64,000 nucleotides of DNA from assembly GCA_030144725.1 (NCBI GenBank), contig JASKMD010000021.1:3741528-3805527 (forward strand), read 5' to 3'. A program made the position numbers and the translations under genes. The notes under the pieces are model-generated. The model ran no database searches. It worked only from the letters and a program-made list of their open reading frames with translations, and had not been told where the DNA came from. Shown piece by piece: positions 11,801-22,000 of the stretch (positions are counted from its first letter, which is position 1; each line of letters starts with the position of its first letter). This stretch comes from Haematococcus lacustris (taxonomy: Eukaryota; Chlorophyta; Chlorophyceae; Chlamydomonadales; Haematococcaceae).

Positions 11801-13264
11801 CTACATGCAGCTAATGCCACAGCCTTCCTTAGCATACCCGAGCTTTACAGCTGCCAGAGGCTTGGTCATGACATCTGCTGCCATCTCGGATGTGCTGCAA
11901 TATGTGAACATAACCTCCCCCCGAGCTGCTCTCTCCCTAGCAAAGTGATGATGCACACTAATGTGCTTTGAGCGTGCGGAGGCCATGGGATTGTTCAGCA
12001 ATTGCAAGGCAGCCTGGTTGTCACACATGATGTTGACACACGAGCCAGGCAAGCCTAGGTCCTGCATGAGCTTCCTCAGCCACACTGCTTCCTTTACTGC
12101 TCCTGATGCAGCCATGTATTCTGCCTCTGCAGTGGACATGGCAACTGTGGGCTGCAGCCTGCTTGACCAGGAGATGGCTGCGCCGTGCAGAGTGAACACA
12201 TACCCAGTGGTGCTGCGGGCAGTGTCCTTGTCTCCTGCATAGTCAGCATCACAGTACCCTTGCAGACCGTCATTGCCACCAAATACCAACCCCTGGCTGG
12301 CTGTGCCCTTAAGGTAGCTGAGCACTGCCTTGGCTGCTGACCAGTGCTGTTGTGTGGGTGTAGCCATATGTCGTGCAAGTGCTCCCACTGCATAGGCAAT
12401 GTCAGGCCTTGTGCAGCAGGACAGATAGAGCAGGCTGCCTACCAAAGCACTGTAGCTATGATGCGTAGTGTCCAAGGCATCGCCTTCTTTTACTAGCTTA
12501 GTGCCTGGTGCCATGGGCACTGCCTTGCTGTGTGCTTCTGTCATGCTGTAGGTGTTCAGCAGCTCCTTGATGTACTGCTGCTGGTCGAGCTGTAGTGTAC
12601 CCTGGGCCCTGTCTCTGCTGATCTGCATACCCAGAAACCACCTGGTCTGACCAAGATCCTTGATGCCAAACACAGAGGATAGCCGTTGCTTCACAAAGTT
12701 CAGGCTGTCAAAGTCACCTTTCTCTGTGCACAGAAGGCAATCGTCTACATACACAAGCAGGTACACAGTGCCAGAGGGGCGTGGCAGCATGAACAAGGCA
12801 GGATCAGACTCTGATGCAAGGAAACCCATGCCCTCCAGCTCTTGCTTGAGCTTTGCATGCCATGCGCGTGGTGCTTGCCTGAGTCCATACAGTGCCTTCT
12901 GCAGTCTGCACACTGTGTTAGGACTGCCCTCCTCAAACCCCTCAGGCTGCTGAATATGGATGATTTCATCAGGCTGCAATGTGCCATTCAGGAAGGCAGC
13001 CTCAACATCGATCTGGTGCACCTCCATGTCCTGTGCAGCTGCTAGTGCCAGCAGAGCGCGCAGGGTGGTGTGCTTGCTGACAGGTGCATACACATCCCCC
13101 ACATCCACACCTGACACTTGCATAAAGCCCTTTGCCACCAGCCGGGCTTTGAACTTCTCAATTGCTCCTGTGGCATCACGCTTGATTTTCAGCACCCATT
13201 TGGTAGGCAAGACACGGGCACCAGGTGGCCTCTCAACCAGAGTCCATGTGCCATTAGCATGCAA
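11801..13264 (-). CDS. Copia pol, C-terminal part: reverse transcriptase and RNase H
   Basis: 487 codons in the same frame as the upstream integrase part, but separated from it by one TGA (13265-13267). The conserved W-x-LVERP start of Copia RT is present (NGTWTLVERP). RT active-site residues: Asp in QIDVEAAFL (about residue 86) and the YVDD box (172-175). RNase H motifs: CDADYAGDKDT, STAEAEYMA and KHISVHHH near the C-terminus. It would copy element RNA into DNA in cytoplasmic particles. There is no ATG of its own at the start, so translation probably depends on reading through the stop, or the stop is a disabling mutation. Confidence 0.93.
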   Translation of the reverse strand: MHANGTWTLVERPPGARVLPTKWVLKIKRDATGAIEKFKARLVAKGFMQVSGVDVGDVYAPVSKHTTLRALLALAAAQDMEVHQIDVEAAFLNGTLQPDEIIHIQQPEGFEEGSPNTVCRLQKALYGLRQAPRAWHAKLKQELEGMGFLASESDPALFMLPRPSGTVYLLVYVDDCLLCTEKGDFDSLNFVKQRLSSVFGIKDLGQTRWFLGMQISRDRAQGTLQLDQQQYIKELLNTYSMTEAHSKAVPMAPGTKLVKEGDALDTTHHSYSALVGSLLYLSCCTRPDIAYAVGALARHMATPTQQHWSAAKAVLSYLKGTASQGLVFGGNDGLQGYCDADYAGDKDTARSTTGYVFTLHGAAISWSSRLQPTVAMSTAEAEYMAASGAVKEAVWLRKLMQDLGLPGSCVNIMCDNQAALQLLNNPMASARSKHISVHHHFARERAARGEVMFTYCSTSEMAADVMTKPLAAVKLGYAKEGCGISCM

Positions 13265-15585
13265 TCAAGCAAGCTCAGCATGCATAGCCTCACGCCAGGA
13301 GTCTGCTTGTGGTCCTGACAGGGCCTCAAGCACAGTGGGTGTGTCACTGGATGGTATGTCATTGACAGTCATAGCGCCCAGCTCAGGCTGCCTGAACCTT
13401 TCTGGTGGCTGCCTTGACCGAGCAGGATTGCGACGAGGTGCATCAGGCATTCTTGAGGCAGCAGGTAAAGGGACGTCAGGTGCTACCAAGGCAGGGGCTG
13501 GATCAGCAGGTGCACGAGGTGAGACAGCTGGTCCGGCAGCTGCTAGGGGTATTGGTCGTAGACCGTGGAATCTGAACCTGCCAATGCCAGGAAAGTGATT
13601 GACTCCCACTGAACCTATGTCGGGGCTCCCACTGTACCTGGGCCATCCTCTTGGTGACACGCCAGGTGCGTTGCTGTTCCCCCCCCCATTGCTGTTTGCT
13701 GCGTCACTCCCACTGCCTACAGCAGCGGAGGAGCTGGTGCTGCTGCTTGCCTCCCCCCCAGCAGCTCTTGCGCTGTGTCTGCTGGGGGATGGACTGCTTT
13801 GGCCCGGCAGCTGTTGCTGTTGCTGCAGCTGCTGCTGTTGTTGCTGCTGCTGCTGCAGCAGCTGAGGAGGAGATTGAGGTGGTTGATCTGTAGGGGGTAA
13901 GGGTGGGGGCTGGGGTAGTGGAGGCAGATCTGACTCATCCTGGGTAGGCACAGGTGAGTGATCAGGCTGTTGAGGAGGGGGCTGGACAGGTGCCTGGATC
14001 GGCAGCTGCATGGAGCGGTGGCGGTCGAGCATGGCAGTCTCATCAATCTGCACATCCTTGCTGACCACGAGCTTGCCACCCACCCATAGCCTGTAGGCTT
14101 TGCTGCCCACAGCGTAGCCCAGGAGCACTCCTTTGACAGCCTTGGCCTGAAGCTTGTTGCGGTTGGGCGCTGTGACAAACACCCAGGCTGTGGCTCCAAA
14201 CACACGCAGAGCAGAGAGATTAGGCTTGCGGTGGTAGAATGCCTCCCAGGGAGTTAGGGACTGCCCTGTGATAGGCAGCAGGTTCCTCACATAGTTAGCC
14301 TTGCGGGCAGCATCTACCCAAAAACCAGGGGGCAGGCCAGAGGTAAGGAGCATGCTGCGAGTGGACTGCATGATGGTGCGGTTGAGCCGTTCTGCTCTGC
14401 CATTCTGTTCAGGGCAATAGGGAGCTGAAAACTGCTGCTGTATGCCTCTGCTGCTGCACCAGTCCTGCACAGTCTTGTTGCAGTATTCTGACCCATTGTC
14501 TGACCGCAAGGCTTTGCAGCGCTGTCCAGACTGTGTCTCAAGTTCTGTTATGACACGCTGAATAGCTGCTGGGACTTGGTCTTTGCTTTGCAGCAGCTGT
14601 ATGACAGACAAGCCAGTGTAATCATCAAGGAATGTTGCAATGTAGCGGCTGTTGTCTCTGCCAGTGTTAGGCATGGGGCCACACACATCCATGTGCACCA
14701 GGCCCAGGGCAGCTGTTACTGGAGGCATGTTGGTGGGGAGATCAAACACAACACGCCTGTGCTGTTTGCCCATGGCACAGCCAGGACACACGGCTGAGCT
14801 GCATGCTGCTTCTGCGAACTGAGCCCTGCTGACATTAACCCCTTCTACCATCCCTTCCCGTTGCATGCGAGTGAGAACAGAGAAGGAAGCATGGCCACAT
14901 CGCTGGTGCCACACCTGAGGATCCAGCTCCTGGCAGTGGCTGCCGTGCGCCTCTGGATCGTGGCCGTCAGACTCGTACTCATGGTCAGCTGATGGGCCGA
15001 CGACACGGTTGCCCTGTGCCACTGCGTTGATGTACCACCAGTACAGCCCAGGAGCTGACTTTCTGATGCGCATGTGCCACTCGGGGGGGTTGCCAGGGCC
15101 AATCAGTTCGCAGCTGTCACCTTGGAAGATCACACGGGCACCAGCATGGGTGAGCTGAGAGACAGACAGATAGCAGTAGGCTGCATCAGGGGCATGCAGC
15201 ACCCCTGACACAGCCCATTGCTCCCCTGCAGAGTTGGTGAGATAGGTGGTGCCCCTACCCAGGACATTGATGCTGGACCCTGAGCCCCCCAGCTGCAGCT
15301 GGATAGGAGGATTGAAGGGGACATAGTCAGAGAGGCACGAGCGCCAGGGCATGACATGGCTGCTAGCACCTGAGTCGATTACCCAGCGTGGCTGTCTGGA
15401 GTAGTAGTCCAGGTGTTCATCATCAGTCATCTGCTCAGGGTGCTGGTCAAAAGGGAGAGGGGTAGCAACTGGCTCTGTACGTGACAGCTTGGGAAACATG
15501 GGAGACCTGACCATGAATAGGGTGTTAGCCTGATCAGGGGGCTGCTGCTTGTAGCTGGCCTGCCTACTGCTCCACCCCCCCTGCT
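13265..15585 (-). CDS. Copia pol, N-terminal part: protease and integrase
   Basis: The frame is open from the G7 run at 15575-15581; the first ATG is at 15514 (749 codons to the TGA). Counting from that ATG, the aspartic protease motif DSGA is at 47-50. The integrase zinc-binding HHCC domain spans about 202-247 (WHQRCGH ... CPGC). The integrase core has Asp276 (HMDVCGP), Asp339 (RSDNGSEY) and Glu375 (GRAERLN), giving the D-x35-E spacing. A Gln/Pro-rich linker (CAG-type repeat near 13800-13860) separates integrase from the RT start. Overlap with the end of gag in another frame implies -1 frameshifting or an indel. Confidence 0.93.
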
Positions 15586-16581
15586 GCTGGGGCTGTTACC
15601 TCTGGCCCTGCTGGGGCTCCAGCGAGGCATGCTGCCAGGGCTGGCAGGCCTGACAAAGCCCCTGTGGTCACGAGCATAGCTGTTGCAGGTGGACAGGGTG
15701 TGTCCCACACGGTTGCAGTACTGGCAGACATTGGCAGGGTGGTTGGAAGAGGGAGACCTGTCACCCTGCTGCTGCGGAGCCCCAGACCTAGGAGGAGCAG
15801 AGAAAGCCCCTTCCCGACCTGAGCTGTAGGCCCCCCTGAGTCCAGGAGGTGAGAAGCCCCGACCCCTGGAGCCAGAGTGAGGTCCCCTGCCCCGGGAGTA
15901 GGTGAAAGATGAGCTCCAGAGAGTAGGGTTGGGCTGCTGCAGCTGTTCGGCCTGCATCTCAGCTTCAGACTGCAGCAGGATTTTCTTGACATCATCCAGG
16001 TTAGCATTGCCCAGAGAGAGTTGCACTTTGAGGATCTGGATGGGGATTGAGAACTCAGGGGGCATGGCATTGAGAATTGCCAGCAGAAGGGCTGAGTCAG
16101 TGACTGGGCTGCCCGCTGCAGCTAGCTCATCCTGCAGCTGAAAGGTCCTGCTGAAAAAGACAGCGACTGTCTCTGAGGCCTGCATGCGTAGCTGGGAGAG
16201 CTGAGACTGCAGTTGCAGTTGTCGAGCGATTGAGATCTGAACAAACTCAGCATGGATCTGGTCATACGCTTGCTGAGCTGTTGCAGCTGCATCGACTGCG
16301 CGAGCATGCTGGTTGCCGACATAGCGAAGAATGAGGTTTTTGGCTTTGAGATCGGCAGCAGTGTCAGCTTCTACCCTTGCGAGCTGAGCGTCATGGGCTG
16401 CTAGCTGCGCTGCTGTTGCATTGTTAGCGAGAGGTGGAGGAGCAGTCGCAATGCCTTGCTGTACTACACTGAAGACATGCGCGTCCTGAAGTGCTGCGCG
16501 GATTCTAATGTCCCAGATGCGGAAGTTGTCTTTATCGAGAGTGGGGCAGTTGATGCCGCTGTTGCTGGAGCTGGCCGACAT
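15427..16581 (-). CDS. Copia gag polyprotein with zinc knuckle
   Basis: 384 codons from ATG at 16581, starting MSASSSNSGINCPTLDKDNF, a usual Copia gag opening. A helical gag region follows, then an Arg/Gly/Ser-rich stretch. The CX2CX4HX4C nucleic-acid-binding knuckle (CQYCNRVGHTLSTC) lies at about residues 286-299. The protein should form the virus-like particle and package element RNA. The last ~50 codons after the G7 run (15575-15581) look like out-of-frame sequence, because the alternative frame continues straight into the protease. Confidence 0.93.
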   Translation of the reverse strand: MSASSSNSGINCPTLDKDNFRIWDIRIRAALQDAHVFSVVQQGIATAPPPLANNATAAQLAAHDAQLARVEADTAADLKAKNLILRYVGNQHARAVDAAATAQQAYDQIHAEFVQISIARQLQLQSQLSQLRMQASETVAVFFSRTFQLQDELAAAGSPVTDSALLLAILNAMPPEFSIPIQILKVQLSLGNANLDDVKKILLQSEAEMQAEQLQQPNPTLWSSSFTYSRGRGPHSGSRGRGFSPPGLRGAYSSGREGAFSAPPRSGAPQQQGDRSPSSNHPANVCQYCNRVGHTLSTCNSYARDHRGFVRPASPGSMPRWSPSRARGNSPSSRGGGAVGRPATSSSPLIRLTPYSWSGLPCFPSCHVQSQLLPLSLLTSTLSR

Positions 16582-16679
16582 AGAGTTGCGGCAGCTATTG
16601 ACCCTGAGGCAACTTACTTGTTGCGCGTCGAGGTGTCTTAAGATCTGTCTTTAGATCTACCACGCACAGTAGTTGTGCC

Positions 16680-16694
16680 GTGGGCCCATAACCC
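16680..16694 (-). promoter_or_regulatory. Copia primer binding site, internal initiator tRNA-Met type
   Basis: On the plus strand the bases adjoining the 5' LTR read gtgggcccataaccc. This matches the anticodon arm of eukaryotic initiator tRNA-Met (anticodon CAU flanked by GGGCC and AACCC). The element RNA is therefore complementary to the anticodon stem-loop and not to the tRNA 3' end. Priming by a cut half-tRNA is known for Drosophila copia and some plant and algal Copia elements. Confidence 0.8.
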
Positions 16695-16943
16695 TGTAGA
16701 AGAGCGTGGGACAGACGAGACACCAGACGAGGGTTATTACAGTGAGAGCCTAGAACAAGGCACGAAGGCAGACTCTCATACCTGTAGAAGAGCGTGGGAC
16801 AGACGAGACACCAGACGAGGGTGCCGAGACAAGCCTGTCACCACGCTAAGTACTTCCTACTCACACTACGTCACTCAGATGCTGGGCAGTTGTATCCGTC
16901 ACCGGTGTCTGCCAAGATTCGCACCGGGGCAAGATTCCCAACA
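16695..16943 (-). repeat. Copia 5' LTR (element on minus strand)
   Basis: 249 bp, apparently identical to 11459-11707. Contains the element promoter by definition. It is followed on the right by the duplicated target aaatg (16944-16948). Confidence 0.95.
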
Positions 16944-18282
16944 AAATGCCCTCGAGCCGTCCATCAGGCCTGCCTCGCACGGTGCGTGCCTCGCCGGGTC
17001 ACATCAGCGCCCTAGCGAGTGGTGTTGTACCTTCCTTACATCCTTGCACGAGGCGGTGTGGTCGCGCTCTATCTGGGTGCCCAAGGCTGACTGTCGCTGC
17101 TGCTACCCGCGCTGCTGCTGGCGGCTGTGCAGGTGGCAGATCCAGTCCGTGGGCAGCGCAGAGGAGACACATTGCCGGTTTTGCCATGACACGCTGCCCG
17201 ACTGGAGCCTGAGCCTGCTCCCAGAGCACACGCGCGCTAACGCGCCCACCGCCGTCATGGCCGTGGTGTACGACAGCAGGGTCGTCAAGGTGCCGGTCAA
17301 GCGGGTTAGTGGGCGGCAGGCAGCGGGCAACTGAGCACCTGCTTGCTGCTACTGATGAGGGGGCACGTGGTGTTAGACGCACTGGCAGCGTGTGGGGCTT
17401 GGTCAGCCATTGCATGTGTGCGGCCTGAGGGGCAGCCAAGGCCAGGCTGGGCGAGCCTGATGCGCGCGCTGTAGCCAGTTGGCGGGTGTGTAGCGCAGCT
17501 CGTGTACCTGCCCAGCCCCGCACTGCTGACAGGCCTGCCCTGGGTGCAGGGCCCAGATGGCGAGGCTGAGTTCAAAGCAGCAGTGAAGTGCCTGTTTGGC
17601 TTTGCCCATGACATGGAGTTTGACGTCACGTTTGAGGTCAAGCTGCCCAGCGTCCCGGGCTACAGCCTGCCAGCCACCGGCACCAACAGCAGCCTGATGC
17701 TGCATGGCCTCGGCCAGTTTGGTGCGGCCGCCACCTGTGCACAAGCCAGTGCTGTGGCCCAGGCCATGGCTGGCGGTGAGGCAGGCCTGCCCCAGTAGCA
17801 GCCCAGCAGCAGGGCCAGGCCCAGGGCTGAACACGACGTTAGGGCAGCAAGCCAGCAGGCCTTTGTGAACTGCGCATGCCAGCTGTGGCACCTGGCAGCA
17901 TGCATCAGGCACGGTGGCAGTGCTCGGCGACTGTTGCCACTGCATGGATGGCATGGCTTGAACACCCAAACCCTATGACATGCACCTTCATGTCGAGCAG
18001 CTTAAGTGTAGGCAGGACTGGCCTATCAGCCCAGTGGCATGCTGGTCAGGAGGGGTGGATGTCAGGCAGCAGTGTTGGCCAGTGGCTGGGCCCGAACTCA
18101 GTGTATCAGGGATGCAGGCCCTTAGGCAGGAGTGTGTTTGCATGCTGCAGGGTGGGCAGGGCAGGGAGGGCGTCCAGGGGCCACAGAGTGAGAGAGAATA
18201 GGGAGGTGGGCAGCATGCATGGCTCGGGCAATGAGATCAACACTGTGATGTGTGATGCTGCTTGCTGCAACCTGCCATGTAA

Positions 18283-19084
18283 CCTTGTTCTAGCAGGCTT
18301 AAGCAGCAACAACAGCTGCTGCTACTGCCTAGCAGCCCCAACCCCTTGCTGCCTGCACCTGCTGGGTGCTATTACATGCTCCCAGCAGGCTGAACCAGTA
18401 GTTGTCTTGTTCGACCCAGCGTCACACGTCACCCCTTTTCGGTGGTTCAAAATCCCGTTCGGACCCCACCTATAAGCGATGATCAGAGTGTGTTTCTACC
18501 TCTGATGTGATCAAAACACCATACCCTGAGCACTTACAGTGTTTCGAGGTCATGTTCAGATTTGTCGAACTTCGTTCCAAGATATTCGTCATATCAATAG
18601 CCGTGCCCAAGTCTCTTGCTTGGTTTGGACATGCACTTGTGCAGTATATTCATGCCAGCGGTTGCGATGAAGGTTTATGTGAATGTTATGTGGACTGTTT
18701 TGCAACAATGTCATGCTTGCATGCAGTGCCTTTCACCCTGCGAGCCGTGTCACAGGTATATGGACGACCTCGATTGACACACAGCAGTTACCCAGAGGTC
18801 CAACGAATATGGCCTCCTCGTTGCGCACGCCTGCTTCGTCGTGAATTCCCACGCAAATGACAGCATATCATGGTCCAAACAACGGGTCTATGGAACCCAC
18901 ACACCTGCCTCCTAAGTCTGTTTCGGCCATTTCCATCGACAACCCTCCCAGTTCACAGCTGTGGCCCAGACAAACAGGGTCCGAGACACAAATTGCAGCT
19001 TATAAGCAGCCTGCACGGTAGGCCAGCAACCTTTTTGCCCTTCATCCGAATTAACGACTGCACAGCTCAGCTTTCCGAGTGCGC
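18283..19084. other. Region between RING-CH array and kinase gene
   Basis: No gene supported. An open frame at 18507-18860 (+) has no recognisable motif. The stretch gcgatgatcagag at about 18477 resembles the array sequence following TGTAA, which hints that ~190 bp was inserted at the end of the last unit; this is weak. The rest should contain the kinase promoter, but no clear core element was seen. Confidence 0.4.
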
Positions 19085-22000
19085 ATGCCCAGGCGGAGCG
19101 TGGCAAAGCAAATATCGACCCTCTTTAAAGGCCTGTTCAAGAGCAAAGCCTCTGGCGATGGCATGGAAACGAGGGCACTCAGCGCATTGGCCCCCGGGGA
19201 GCAGCGTACCGGGCACTGGGCTGGAGAACCCATCTCGGTCGTGCCATCAGGCTCCTCCGTGAAGGGGACACATGCGTCCAGCACAGCCGCTTTGGAGATT
19301 GAGGTTTGCCCAGATGCCAGGGGCCATGCTGCCTCCATGAAAGGCCTGACAAAGCGAGCCATGGCCCTGGCCTGCAGGTGGCCGCCGCAATGAAACGAGC
19401 TGCTTCCATTACTGGCCGCCAGGCCGCACCCTCCACACTGTTAGTCATGGCAGCTGATGTGCCCCGGTCCATGGTGCGTCAATCCTGGAATTTGCGTGAC
19501 TATACGATTCTGGAAAAGCTGTACACAGGTGGGACTTGGTAGCTTCTCCATTAGTAAACAGCTTACACAGCTGCATCGGCCCCAGGGTTGTCATCATTCC
19601 TTCATTGCCCCACAGAGATAATGCAGTCATGTGCTGCACTTTCTATTCAATAACAAGCTACTGTAAGAAAGTACTCCTGCTGGCATGTTCACCTACCATG
19701 CCCTGCAGGATATGCTAGCAATGTCTACAAGGCAGTATGCAAGTTCTCAGGAGAAACGGTATGCCTCAAGTCCTATGCTCTTGGCTCGCTTTGCGAACTC
19801 AACCGATTTCAGGCAAGTGCATTGACGCCCCATCTGTGTTTTGGAAGACACTGCTTGTACGGCATCTGGCTCTACTACGACTTGCATGCGGCCATATGTA
19901 AACGTCCTTCACTTATTACCCCGAGCATGTGTATGTTGCATGTGATGCTGCTTCCTGGTTGTGCGCTTTGCCGCATGGAGGTCAGATGTAGCTCTTGACA
20001 AGAGCGGTCTATGCAGGCTAAGCAGACACCACGTGCACGGGCAGATACAGGCTGCCTACCTTGGCTGTGCTGGCTGACAGATTTTTCGGGAGGTCAAGCT
20101 CCATAGCGGGCTTAGCCACGAGCACATCATCCGACTGTTTGGCGCCTTCCAGCAGGCCGACCAGGTGGTCTTGGTGCAGGAGTTCGCAGATGCAGGAGAC
20201 CTGTTCAGCCTGCTTCACAAGTGAGCGCGCAGGCGCACTGCTCAGCCTCACTATTCGGCAGCCAGTCTCCCACTCCCCCTGCTGCTCACTGCCATAACAA
20301 CTACCATCGTCCCGCTCACTCCCACAATGCCTGGGAACCATTGCTCAGCCTCCCAGCAGCTGCTGTCTGCTGGTGCTCTATGAATGTACTGGGAATTGAT
20401 GGCTGCAGATACGGTGGCAAGCTGCCTGAGCGCAATGCTGTGGAGCTAGTGCTGCACCCTTTCTTGCTGGTGCTCAACTACCTCCACAGCAATGGTGTGG
20501 CACACAGGTAGGAGGTGTACGCTGCATCCTCCAATGTTACACCGTGACGCAGAGCAGCTGGGATACCAAGCAGCACAAGGCAGCTGCAACGAGGCGCAAG
20601 GAACATTGAGTGTGTATGTGCAGGCTGTTGGAGTGCGGGTTGCCTATGCATGCTCCAGCAAAGCTCAAGCCAGCCAAGCATCACAAAGTAAATACAAGGC
20701 AGGCAGGCAGCTGCAGCTAGCCTCCGCATCAAAGCCAATCGCAAGCAAGCTGGGGGAGCTTTACGCAAGCTGCTCACGAACTGCAGTCCACCCAGTCAGC
20801 ATCAGCTTGCTTGCGCAGCAGTTTGTGTGGTGTTGTAGCAGCACTAGCCACACAGTCACGCTACATGGGACTGCCCTGGCATGCACAGCAACCAGTTCTA
20901 CCCTCAGCCGTTGCACAAGCTCTGCTGGCAGTGTCCAGCTGGCACAAGCAATGTGCGGCCTGCCAGCAGTGCAGGGCAGTGGTCCTACTTCCCCTGTTGC
21001 CGGCTGTTAGGGACCCACCACCTCCAAGTCCGAGTCCAGGGATCCTCATGCGGCGGTCCTCCTCTCCTCAAACCCTTCTGCCTTGCATGAGCCAGTTGTT
21101 AGGCCCTAATCATGACAACAGCCTGGCCAAACAAAGCCTGGCAAAACCTCCACCAGACCATACAAGAGGTTTAGCAACCAAGGCAGAAGTAGTCTGGCTT
21201 AAGGGGTTTGGCCTTTGATGACCCTGCTCCTGCCTCTGCTCGCAGAGACATCAAGCCCGGTGCGTGATGGCGGCGCTATGAAGCTCGCCCCCACCATGCG
21301 ACCATGCACATGCTCAGCACCTGCATGGGCAAATATGAGGAGGCAAAGGGGTTCCTTGCACACTGTGCATGGTCTCATGCAGGCTGCCCTACCCTTACCT
21401 CCTTGTGCTCTGCTGTCTCTGCCCACTGCAGAGAACATCTTGTTTACAGCGGACATGCGGCTTAAGCTGTGTGACTTTGGGCTAGCCATCAACATGCGTG
21501 AAGAGCGGGCAGTGACACGCGCAGGCACATTGGAGTGAGTGTGGCAGGGGGTTGGCTGGCACAGAGATAGCTGGAGCGGCTTTACTTGGACCGGCTGCGC
21601 ACTCTTGTCGAACTTACTCAAAACGTGTGAATACATACCAAGGCAGGTACCTGACCCTAAAGCCATAACACCATACGAGCTTCCTGGAACTGCCTGGTAA
21701 CTTAAAGGATGACCTTGTGGTCAGACCAGCAGGCTGCAACACAATGCGCAAAGGCGGCCCCAAGCCAGTAAAGCCATCCTTGGCCCCTTGGGCAATGCAT
21801 GCCAAGAGATATCACTAGATGCACTCCTGCCTACCTCTTACCCTTCTGCCTGATCCTTACCCTCCTGCCTGCCTCCTTGCCCACTGACCTCCTGCCTGCT
21901 TGCCTGCCGCTTGCCTGCAGGTACATGAGCCCTGAGGTGAGCTGCTGGCGCCATGTCCTCCATGCCTGGTACTCAGCACTAGGGCAGGGGCGAGTACACA

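Larger units (their letters stand above)
11459..16943 (-). mobile_element. Complete Copia (Ty1) LTR retrotransposon
   Basis: A 5,485-bp element on the minus strand, inserted in exon 1 of RING-CH copy D. Order in its own orientation: 5' LTR (16695-16943), primer binding site, gag with zinc knuckle, protease, integrase, reverse transcriptase, RNase H, polypurine tract, 3' LTR (11459-11707). Protease-integrase-RT order defines the Copia superfamily. Visually identical LTRs and a perfect target duplication indicate very recent insertion. Two features break a simple single polyprotein: gag and pol are in different frames across a G7 run, and one TGA codon lies in frame between integrase and RT. 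Confidence 0.97.
11340..17798 (+). pseudogene. RING-CH gene copy D, disrupted by a Copia insertion
   Basis: Exon 1 starts at 11340 but is interrupted at 11458, within the codons following RCKC. The Copia element occupies 11459-16943, and the exon resumes at 16949 after the duplicated aaatg and ends at 16981. Exons 2 (17133-17304) and 3 (17550-17798) are intact. The insertion separates the first three zinc-binding pairs from the conserved histidine, so the RING cannot be made unless the element is removed. The donor after exon 2 is GTTAGT here, GTGAGT in the other copies. Read-through from the unit promoter would enter the element in antisense. Confidence 0.85.
4711..18282 (+). repeat. Tandem array of four 2,215-bp units
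   Basis: Units begin at about 4711 (partial), 6926, 9141 and 11356. The spacing of identical internal landmarks is exactly 2,215 bp between the first three. It is 7,705 bp (2,215 + 5,490) between third and fourth because of the Copia insertion. Units differ by very few substitutions. Each contains a RING-CH gene plus about 1.2 kb of flank, with a TGTAA motif (for example 6144) that may be the polyadenylation signal. Similarity of the last unit stops right after ccatgtaa at 18282. Confidence 0.95.

Noticed and set aside
13599..13893. Cys/Leu-rich plus-strand frames in the Copia element
   Set aside because: Antisense of the Gln-rich pol linker (CAG/CTG run).
18425..18472. tRNA B-box-like ggttcaaaatcccg
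   Set aside because: No matching A box, anticodon arm or acceptor pairing was found around it.
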